A stretch of DNA of 5,485 nucleotides from Kineosphaera sp039812485. GTDB lineage: Bacteria; Actinomycetota; Actinomycetes; Actinomycetales; Dermatophilaceae. Under the pieces are notes generated by a model. That model had not been told where the DNA came from. It did not search any database and saw nothing but the letters and a program-made list of their open reading frames with translations. Where the stretch lies: positions 1 through 5,485 of the forward strand of contig JBDIAP010000208.1 in the NCBI GenBank assembly GCA_039812485.1, read 5' to 3'. The position numbers and the translations under genes are program-made. This document shows positions 1 to 5,485 of this stretch, in pieces; position 1 is the stretch's first letter, and the number at the start of each line of letters is the position of its first letter.

Positions 1-36
1 CGCTGGTGGCATGTCGGACGCTGGTGGCATGTCGGG
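1..36. repeat. Two tandem copies of an 18-bp unit at the window edge
   Basis: CGCTGGTGGCATGTCGGA (1-18) is followed directly by a second copy (19-36) that differs only in its last base. The first copy starts at the first base of the window, so the array may continue outside it. The unit is a multiple of three, so it could encode a six-residue repeat. On the minus strand, downstream of the glycosyltransferase gene, the possible readings include DMPPAS and TCHQRP. No start codon with a well-spaced ribosome binding site settles whether this is the beginning of another minus-strand gene, the tail of a gene entering from the left, or non-coding DNA. Confidence 0.8.
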
Positions 37-40
37 GTGT

Positions 41-77
41 CCGGGGCCGACACCGGTCCTCAGGGCTCCGGCCCCGG
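41..77 (-). terminator. GC-rich hairpin immediately after the glycosyltransferase stop
   Basis: The arms CCGGGGCCG (41-49) and CGGCCCCGG (69-77) are perfect reverse complements, giving a 9-bp all-GC stem with a 19-base loop. The stem abuts the minus-strand stop codon at 80-78. There is no T-tract after it, so it is not a classical intrinsic terminator. GC-rich hairpins without a U-tail are proposed to end or stabilise transcripts in actinobacteria; its role here is inferred from position. The loop is long for a terminator, and short GC palindromes arise easily at this base composition. Confidence 0.35.
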
Positions 78-1943
78 TCATGACGGACCCGGTCCTGACG
101 GCCCCTGGGGCAGGGCGACGCGCGGGCCGGGGGCGAGCGTCACGGCGGGCTCCGGCACCCGCTCGGCGATCGCCGCGCCGAGCGTCCGCAGGAGCAGCAG
201 ATGGACCGCCGCGATGACGGCGGGGCTCGAGGCGGGCACACACCACGCGGCTTCGGCGACGTCGGCGAGCACGTTGGGCTCGGGCCCGGTGAACGCGAGC
301 ACCCGCAAGCCCAGGAGTTGGGCACGGTGCACGGCGGCGAGCAGGATCGGGCTGCGCCCCGCCGTCGAGACGAGCACGACGACGTCGCCGCAGCGCCCGT
401 GCGCCTGGATCTGGCGCGCGAACACCTCACCCGAGCCGTGCTCCTCGCTCAAGGCGGCCGGGACGGGCGCGTCGGGGGACAGCCAGAGCGCCGACAGCGG
501 CCGGCGCGTCTCGTCGCCGCGCCCGAGGAGGTCGACGGCGAACCGCTGGGCCTGCGTGGCGCCCTCCCCGTCTCCGGCCGCGAGCACACGGCCCCCGCGA
601 CTCAGGTGTCCCGCCAGATACGCCGCCCACCGGTCGATGCGGTCACCCTGGGCGCCGGCCCAGCCGCTCGCGGCCGTGAGCTCGCGCGCCTGGCCGGTGA
701 GCCGGGCCGCGGTCGTCCCGGCCGGCGGCCGGGTGGTGCGCCCCGAGATGCCGCGCTCGTGCCGCTCGATGGCCGCCTGGTAGGCCGACAGCGTCGCCTG
801 CGCGACCCGCTCCCAGCCGTAGTAGGTCTCGGCCCGATCCCGCCCGGCCACCGACAGGTCGCCGGCCAGCCGGGAGTCGGCGAGGATGCGTCGGATCGCC
901 AGGGCCGCGGCGGCCGGGCTGCGGGGCGGCACGTGGAAGCCGGTGACGCCGTGCTGGACGGTGTCGAGAAGGCCACCGACGGCGCTGGCCACGACGGGTC
1001 GTCCGCAGGCCATCGCCTCGAGGGCGGTGCTGCCGAACGGCTCATACCAAGGTGTGCAGGCGACGATGGTGGCGGAGCTGAGCAGAGCGGCCGCCCCCGG
1101 CGGGTTGACGCCCCCGCGCAGGCTGAACCGGTCGGCGACGCCGAGGTCGTCGGCGAGCTGCTGCAGGCGCCTGGCCTCGGGATCGAGGTCGAGGCGGCTG
1201 CGCTCCGGCCCCCCGGCCACGACGAACTCGACGTCGCCGAGGACGGTGAGCGCACGCACGATGACGTCGAGGCCGCGGCGTTCGACGAGCCGGGAGAGGC
1301 TGACGATGCGGGGGCGGGTGGCGATCTCGCCGATGGCGTCGAGGTTGAAGGTCGCGAGGTCGACGCCCCGGGGGATGACATCGATGCGGTCTGCGGGGGC
1401 GCCCAGGCCGACCAGTTCGCGGCGGTTCTCGGTCGTCATCGCGATGATGCGGGTGCTCTCGCGGGCGAGCCGGGCCTCGAGGCCGACGCGCTCGGGCGGT
1501 GAGGTGTCACCCTCGCCCGCGTCGTAGTGGTAGCGGTGTTCGACGACGCCGAGGGCGGGGAAGGTCTGCACGCGCGGCACGGGCAGGATGTGCACCGCCT
1601 CGCGCAGGGCGAGCCCGGAGGTCCAGAAGTGGGCGTGCGCCACGTCGGGCCGGCCGTGCTCGCCCCAGTCCCTGGCGAGGCAGCGGCCGAACTCGGACAG
1701 GTGGCCCACGACGTCGGCCGAGCGCAGCGGCACCGGAGGGCCGGCGTCGAGGTGCGCGACCTCGACGTGGTCGGCGAGGCTGACGCGAGCCGGCAGCCAG
1801 GCGGCGTCCCTGCGGGTGTAGATCGTGACGGCGTGCCCGCGTCGCCCGACGGCCGCGGCGAGAGCCGCGACGTGCTGGTGCTGCCCGTGACTGTCGTGCG
1901 AAGCCAGGGGACTCGCGTGCTCCGCGATCATCGCGATGCGCAT
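78..1943 (-). CDS. GT-B family 4 glycosyltransferase fused to a GmhA-like SIS domain
   Basis: This 621-residue protein has two parts. Residues about 1-390 are a retaining GT-B (GT4) glycosyltransferase of the sucrose-synthase/MshA-like group, expected to move a sugar from a nucleotide donor in the cytosol; neither donor nor acceptor can be read from sequence. Landmarks are the MRIAMIAEHASPL start, RPDVAHAHFW (98-107), SLSRLVERRG (215-224) and the donor-binding E-x7-E motif in YEPFGSTALEAMACG (E301, E309). After a polar linker (about 393-428), residues 430-592 match sugar-phosphate isomerase (SIS, GmhA-like) domains, with GDGEG (457-461), RFAVDLLGR (467-475), a VFARQ segment and STAGRS (526-531). 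The metal ligands of GmhA are substituted, so isomerase activity is unlikely. The tail (about 595-621) is Pro/Gly-rich. The ATG at 1943 fits family starts and has AGGG seven bases upstream. From recollection, related actinobacterial glycosyltransferases lie near separate SIS and heptose-nucleotide genes. The GT4 call is firm; the substrate is unknown. Confidence 0.9.
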   Translation of the reverse strand: MRIAMIAEHASPLASHDSHGQHQHVAALAAAVGRRGHAVTIYTRRDAAWLPARVSLADHVEVAHLDAGPPVPLRSADVVGHLSEFGRCLARDWGEHGRPDVAHAHFWTSGLALREAVHILPVPRVQTFPALGVVEHRYHYDAGEGDTSPPERVGLEARLARESTRIIAMTTENRRELVGLGAPADRIDVIPRGVDLATFNLDAIGEIATRPRIVSLSRLVERRGLDVIVRALTVLGDVEFVVAGGPERSRLDLDPEARRLQQLADDLGVADRFSLRGGVNPPGAAALLSSATIVACTPWYEPFGSTALEAMACGRPVVASAVGGLLDTVQHGVTGFHVPPRSPAAAALAIRRILADSRLAGDLSVAGRDRAETYYGWERVAQATLSAYQAAIERHERGISGRTTRPPAGTTAARLTGQARELTAASGWAGAQGDRIDRWAAYLAGHLSRGGRVLAAGDGEGATQAQRFAVDLLGRGDETRRPLSALWLSPDAPVPAALSEEHGSGEVFARQIQAHGRCGDVVVLVSTAGRSPILLAAVHRAQLLGLRVLAFTGPEPNVLADVAEAAWCVPASSPAVIAAVHLLLLRTLGAAIAERVPEPAVTLAPGPRVALPQGPSGPGPS

Positions 1944-1950
1944 GGGATGG

Positions 1951-1954
1951 CCCT
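1951..1954 (-). promoter_or_regulatory. Weak ribosome binding site for the glycosyltransferase-SIS gene
   Basis: On the minus strand AGGG lies seven bases before the ATG at 1943, good spacing for a Shine-Dalgarno contact though only four bases match. It is part of the palindrome CCCTAGGG (1951-1958). I found no convincing -10/-35 pair for this gene; TAATCC just upstream is only a weak -10 candidate. Confidence 0.4.
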
Positions 1955-1990
1955 AGGGATTAGGACAGAAGCCTCGTGGGCTCCTGGGGC

Positions 1991-2030
1991 GAACCGACGT
2001 GTTGTGCGAACGACGTGGTGTGCGAACCGA
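1991..2030. repeat. Imperfect 16-17 bp tandem repeat in the divergent intergenic region
   Basis: GAACCGACGTGTTGTGC (1991-2007) is followed by GAACGACGTGGTGTGC (2008-2023) and then by the first seven bases of a third copy, GAACCGA (2024-2030). The second unit lacks one base and has one T-to-G change. A period of 16-17 bp is longer than one helical turn and shorter than two. The array lies about 50-90 bases upstream of the minus-strand start and 150-190 upstream of the plus-strand start, where an activator or repressor could bind. No regulator family is identifiable from the motif, and it may be a plain duplication. Confidence 0.6.
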
Positions 2031-2126
2031 AGCCGAGGTCTGGGGCCTGCCGTGCCACCAACCTCCCACGAAAGCCGGCCGCCCGCAATGCGTGCCGGGC
2101 GCGGTCGCGTGCCGTGCGCGCGCCGG

Positions 2127-2160
2127 CGTCGGCCGACGTCGGTCGGAACGGCGCCGGCGC
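2127..2160. promoter_or_regulatory. Cluster of three short palindromes around the hrpA promoter
   Basis: Three perfect palindromes lie close together: CGTCGGCCGACG (2127-2138), CCGACGTCGG (2133-2142, overlapping the first) and GCGCCGGCGC (2151-2160). The last falls in the spacer between the candidate -35 and -10 boxes, the other two just upstream of the -35. That is where repressor operators usually sit. The alternative is chance, since GC-only palindromes are common at this base composition. No cognate regulator is encoded in the window. Confidence 0.3.
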
Positions 2161-2177
2161 ACGCCTACCCTGGGTGG
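2143..2177 (+). promoter_or_regulatory. Candidate promoter for a leaderless hrpA transcript
   Basis: TACCCT (2166-2171) fits the actinobacterial -10 pattern TANNNT and is followed by six bases and then the GTG at 2178. A transcript starting at that G would have no 5' leader, a common arrangement in actinobacteria. A poor -35 match, TCGGAA (2143-2148, three of six consensus bases), lies at the ideal 17-bp spacing. There is no Shine-Dalgarno sequence before this GTG, which fits leaderless initiation. This arrangement is the main reason for preferring this start codon. Confidence 0.5.
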
Positions 2178-5100
2178 GTGCCTGAGGTCCCCGAGTCCGC
2201 CGTGGCCGCCGACGCGGCCGGCGCAGCGACGCCGCGCTCGCGCGGCCGGCAGCGCGCGGAGGAGGGCGCGGATCGTCGCCCCGCGGACGGCTCCGACGGC
2301 CGACGTGGTGGCTCCGATGGCCGGCGTGGCGGGTCCGATGGCCGGCGTGGTGGCTCCGACGGCCGGCGTGGTGGCTCCGACGGTCGACGTGGGGGCTCCG
2401 ATGGTCGACGTGGTGGCTCCGATGGTCGACAGCGCGATACCCACCGCGACACCCCGCGCACCCCCCACCGCGTCGCCCCTGGCCACGCCCCTGACGGCAG
2501 CGACGCGGCCGACCGGCGGCAGGGGCCCGAACGCGCTCGCGCCCAGCAGCGGGAGCGGCGGGCGCAGGCAGCGAGGGCGCTCGCGATCACCTACCCCGAG
2601 CAGCTGCCGGTCAGCGCGCGGCGGGACGAGATCGCGGCGGCGATCCGCGACCACCAGGTCGTCATCGTCGCCGGCGAGACCGGGTCGGGCAAGACGACCC
2701 AGATCCCCAAGATCTGCCTGGAGCTGGGCCGGGGAGTGGCCGGTCAGATCGGCCACACGCAGCCGCGGCGGATCGCGGCCCGCTCGGTCGCCGAGCGCAT
2801 CGCGCAGGAGCTCGACGTCGAGCTCGGGCAGCAGGTCGGCTACCAGGTGCGTTTCACCGACCATTCGAGCCGCGACACGCTCGTCAAGGTGATGACCGAC
2901 GGCGTGCTGCTCAACGAGCTGCAGCGCGATCGCGACCTGCGCCGTTACGACACGATCATCATCGACGAGGCGCACGAGCGGAGCCTCAACATCGACTTCA
3001 TCCTCGGCTACCTGCGCCAGCTCCTGCCACGTCGACCCGACCTCAAGGTCATCGTCACGTCGGCCACCATCGACCCGGAGAAGTTCGCGGCGCATTTCGC
3101 GCGCGACGGCCGGCCGGCGCCGATCGTCGAGGTGTCCGGGCGCACCTACCCGGTCGAGATCCGCTATCGCCCGCTCGTGCGGCGCCGGCCCGGCGCCACG
3201 CCCGGCGGGCAGCTCGAGGACGTCGAGATCGACCAGGTCACCGGCATCGTCGAGGCCGTCGAGGAGCTGTGGACCGAGGCCGGCGCCGCCGGCCGGGCGC
3301 GCGACGGCGGCGGGGAGGACATCCTCGTCTTCCTCTCCGGGGAGCGCGAGATCCGCGACGCCGCCGACGCGCTGAGCGGGCTCGGCCTGCCGGACACGCA
3401 GATCCTGCCGCTCTACGCGCGGCTGTCGGCCGCCGAGCAGCACCGCGTTTTTTCCCGCCACGGCGGCCGCCGCGTCGTCCTGGCGACGAACGTCGCCGAG
3501 ACCTCGTTGACGGTCCCCGGCATCCGGTATGTCGTCGACACCGGCACGGCGCGCATCTCCCGCTACTCCCAGCGCCTCAAGGTGCAGCGCCTGCCGATCG
3601 AGCCCATCAGCCGGGCCAGCGCCGACCAGCGCTCGGGCCGCAGCGGACGCCTCGCCGACGGCATCGCGATCCGGCTCTACAGCGAGGACGACTACGAGGG
3701 TCGGCCGGAGTTCACCGATCCGGAGATCCTGCGCACCAACCTCGCGTCGGTCATCCTGCAGATGACGAGCCTGGGGCTCGGTGACCTCGCGCGATTCCCC
3801 TTCGTCGACCGCCCCGACTCGCGCATGGTCGCCGACGGCGTGCGGCTGCTGCAGGAGTTGGGCGCGATCGACCCCGAGCAGCCCGACCCGCGCCGCCGCC
3901 TCACCGACACCGGTAGGCAGCTCGCCCGACTCCCCGTCGACCCCCGCCACGCGCGGATGCTCATCGAGGCCGACCGGCGCGGGGTGCTGCGCGAGGTCGC
4001 GGTCATCGTCGCGGCGCTGTCGATCCAGGACGTGCGCGAGCGCCCCGTCGACACGCAGGCGCAGGCCGATCAGCAGCACGCCCGCTTCAAGGACGAGCAC
4101 TCCGACTTCGTCACGCTGCTCAACCTGTGGCGCTACCTGCGCGATCAGCAGAAGGCGCTGTCGGGCAGCGCGTTCCGGCGGCTCGTCAAGGCCGAATACC
4201 TGCATTATCTGCGCATCCGCGAGTGGCAGGATCTCGTGGCGCAGCTGCGCTCGGCGACCAAGGATCTCGGGCTGTCGTGGCCGAGCGGCTGGCTGACGAG
4301 CGAGGATCCGCTCGACGTCGACGCGATCCACCGCAGCCTGCTCGCGGGGCTGCTCTCCCACGTGGGGTTGCGCGACTCCGAACGCCGCGACTATCTCGGG
4401 GCCCGGGGCGCGCGGTTCGCGATCCAGCCGGGCTCGACGGTCTTTCGCCGGCCGCCCGACTGGGTCATGTCGGCCGAGCTCGTCGAGACGACGCGGCTGT
4501 GGGCCCGCACCAACGCCACGACCGACCCCGCGTGGGTCGAGGAGGCCGCGGCGCACCTCGTCAAGCGGCAATACTCCGAGCCGCGCTGGAGCCGCAGCCG
4601 GGCCGGCGCGGTCGCGACCGAGCGGGTGACCCTCTACGGGGTGCCGCTGGTCGCCGACCGCACGGTGTCATTCGGAGCCATCGACCCGGAGACGAGCCGC
4701 GACCTCTTCATCCGGCACGGGCTCGTCGAGGGCGACTGGCAGACCCCGCACCGGTTCTTCCACGACAACCGCAAGCTCATCGACTCGCTCGCCGAGCTGG
4801 AGTCCCGGGCGCGCCGGCGCGACATCCTCGTCGACGACGAGGTGCTCGTCGACTTCTACGACGAGCGCATCCCCGCGCACGTCGTCTCGGGAGCGCACTT
4901 CGACTCGTGGTGGAAGAAGGCGCGGCGCGAGCGTCCCGACCTGCTGACCTTCACCGAGGACCTGCTCGTCAACGCCGACGCGGCGCAGGCCGTCGACGCC
5001 GACGACTTCCCCGGCGTGTGGGAGCAGGACGACCTGCGGCTGCGGCTGACCTACCAGTTCGAACCCGGGGCCGACGCCGACGGCGTCACCGTGCACATCC

Positions 5101-5485
5101 CCATCGAGCAGCTCAACCAGGTGCGTGACGTCGGCTTCGACTGGCTCGTGCCGGGGCTGCGCGAAGAGCTCGCCGTGGCGCTCGTGCGGGGGCTGCCGAA
5201 GGCGACCCGCAAGCACTTCGTGCCCGCCCCGGACCGGGCGCGCGCGGCCCTCGCCGAGGTCGATCCCGCCGGGGGGCGGCTCGTCGACGAGCTCGCCCGG
5301 GGGCTCTACCTCGTCACGGGTCAGCGGGTGCCGCCCGGCGACTGGGACGTCGAGAAGCTGCCCGACCACCTGCGCATGACGTTCCGTGTCGAAGGCCCCG
5401 CCGGCTCCGGCCGGGGAGTCGGCGGCGCGGATCGGGCGGCGCCTCGCCGCGGGGCCGACGGGCCGGGCGGGCCGCGCCGGTCGCG
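2178..5485 (+). CDS. hrpA: HrpA-type DEAH-box ATP-dependent RNA helicase, 3' end outside the window
   Basis: A single frame stays open from GTG 2178 to the window edge (1102 codons). Residues 1-135 are a disordered Arg/Gly-rich extension. The conserved core starts near ITYPEQLPVS (137-146) and shows the helicase motifs: Walker A GETGSGKTT (166-174), DEAH (263-266), SAT (295-297), DILVFLSGERE (from 381), TNVAETSLTVPG (from 437) and QRSGRSGR (484-491). Helicase-associated and OB-like regions follow (about 550-780), then the DUF3418 region typical of HrpA from about 790, including VTLYGVPLV (from 817) and NRKLID (864). HrpA uses ATP to remodel RNA; in E. coli it has been linked to fimbrial mRNA processing and more recently to rescue of collided ribosomes. 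Family members are near 1300 residues, so roughly 200-250 residues should lie beyond the edge. In-frame ATG 2088 or GTG 2109 could extend the N-terminus, but the leaderless promoter favours 2178. Family call firm; exact start moderate. Confidence 0.93.
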   Translation, partial: MPEVPESAVAADAAGAATPRSRGRQRAEEGADRRPADGSDGRRGGSDGRRGGSDGRRGGSDGRRGGSDGRRGGSDGRRGGSDGRQRDTHRDTPRTPHRVAPGHAPDGSDAADRRQGPERARAQQRERRAQAARALAITYPEQLPVSARRDEIAAAIRDHQVVIVAGETGSGKTTQIPKICLELGRGVAGQIGHTQPRRIAARSVAERIAQELDVELGQQVGYQVRFTDHSSRDTLVKVMTDGVLLNELQRDRDLRRYDTIIIDEAHERSLNIDFILGYLRQLLPRRPDLKVIVTSATIDPEKFAAHFARDGRPAPIVEVSGRTYPVEIRYRPLVRRRPGATPGGQLEDVEIDQVTGIVEAVEELWTEAGAAGRARDGGGEDILVFLSGEREIRDAADALSGLGLPDTQILPLYARLSAAEQHRVFSRHGGRRVVLATNVAETSLTVPGIRYVVDTGTARISRYSQRLKVQRLPIEPISRASADQRSGRSGRLADGIAIRLYSEDDYEGRPEFTDPEILRTNLASVILQMTSLGLGDLARFPFVDRPDSRMVADGVRLLQELGAIDPEQPDPRRRLTDTGRQLARLPVDPRHARMLIEADRRGVLREVAVIVAALSIQDVRERPVDTQAQADQQHARFKDEHSDFVTLLNLWRYLRDQQKALSGSAFRRLVKAEYLHYLRIREWQDLVAQLRSATKDLGLSWPSGWLTSEDPLDVDAIHRSLLAGLLSHVGLRDSERRDYLGARGARFAIQPGSTVFRRPPDWVMSAELVETTRLWARTNATTDPAWVEEAAAHLVKRQYSEPRWSRSRAGAVATERVTLYGVPLVADRTVSFGAIDPETSRDLFIRHGLVEGDWQTPHRFFHDNRKLIDSLAELESRARRRDILVDDEVLVDFYDERIPAHVVSGAHFDSWWKKARRERPDLLTFTEDLLVNADAAQAVDADDFPGVWEQDDLRLRLTYQFEPGADADGVTVHIPIEQLNQVRDVGFDWLVPGLREELAVALVRGLPKATRKHFVPAPDRARAALAEVDPAGGRLVDELARGLYLVTGQRVPPGDWDVEKLPDHLRMTFRVEGPAGSGRGVGGADRAAPRRGADGPGGPRRS
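2289..2429 (+). repeat. 21-bp tandem repeat encoding GSDGRRG in the HrpA N-terminus
   Basis: Six full 21-bp units begin at 2289, 2310, 2331, 2352, 2373 and 2394, and a partial seventh (GSDGR, 2415-2429) follows. They encode GSDGRRG head to tail at residues 38-79, giving six RRGG motifs in a row. Five of the 21 positions vary between the full units (codon third positions of both outer Gly codons, Asp, the inner Gly and the first Arg), and all changes are silent. This fixes the coding frame independently of homology and is what selection for the peptide would leave. The block resembles RGG-box RNA-binding or low-complexity regions and could change copy number by slippage. Confidence 0.92.

Noticed and set aside
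1..83. End of a convergent plus-strand gene stopping at TGA 81-83
   Set aside because: One plus frame is open from the edge to this stop, but 26 codons dominated by the 18-bp repeat give no recognisable protein and cannot be told from chance.
168..656. Active phosphoheptose isomerase (gmhA)
   Set aside because: The fold is recognisable but the four metal-ligand positions are all substituted, so the gene symbol is not justified.
201..1502. A 433-codon open frame on the plus strand, and another at 37-783
   Set aside because: Both are antisense to the glycosyltransferase-SIS gene, whose strand carries recognisable motifs; their translations are Arg/Gly/Ala-rich without any known fold.
2088..2177. 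Longer hrpA start at ATG 2088 (or GTG 2109)
   Set aside because: The frame is open, but this 90-base stretch holds the candidate promoter and palindromes, and no well-placed ribosome binding site precedes either codon. Kept only as an alternative.
2289..2429. CRISPR array
   Set aside because: The 21-bp units are directly contiguous with no unique spacers and are in frame with the helicase gene.
1953..4571. An 872-codon open frame on the minus strand
   Set aside because: It lies antisense to hrpA, has Asp/Arg/Val-rich low-complexity composition, and shows no domain. The plus strand carries every helicase motif. Long antisense frames are expected at this GC content.
4127..5128. A 333-codon plus-strand frame overlapping hrpA, and a minus-strand frame at 4668-5369
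   Set aside because: Both overlap the DUF3418 region of HrpA, which matches the family in its own frame; the alternatives are compositional shadows.

Overview
The window is very GC-rich by eye (mostly G or C at third codon positions) and carries two long genes transcribed away from each other. The protein families, leaderless-style start and codon use point to a high-GC actinobacterium. I cannot name the genus.

Layout. Positions 1-77 hold two tandem copies of an 18-bp sequence at the window edge and a GC-rich hairpin just after the stop of the first gene. Positions 78-1943 (minus strand) encode a 621-residue protein that joins a GT-B family 4 glycosyltransferase to a GmhA-like SIS domain; all four GmhA metal-ligand positions are substituted in the SIS part. 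Positions 1944-2177 are a divergent intergenic region with an imperfect 16-17 bp tandem repeat, a cluster of short palindromes and a candidate promoter whose predicted +1 is the GTG start of the second gene. From 2178 to the right edge (plus strand) runs an HrpA-type DEAH-box RNA helicase, complete at its N-terminus but cut off by the window after 1102 codons.

The most notable feature lies at the front of the helicase. About 135 residues of disordered, Arg/Gly-rich sequence precede the conserved core, and inside it a 21-bp tandem repeat encodes GSDGRRG six times plus a partial seventh. Every difference between the six full units is at a third codon position and silent, which confirms the frame and suggests selection on the peptide. 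A second Gly/Arg/Pro-rich stretch begins near the right edge.

The two genes are not an obvious pathway. The glycosyltransferase-SIS protein fits cell-surface or heptose-type glycan metabolism; HrpA is an RNA/ribosome maintenance helicase. They share only a divergent control region. I see no tRNA, rRNA, CRISPR array, insertion sequence or phage gene.
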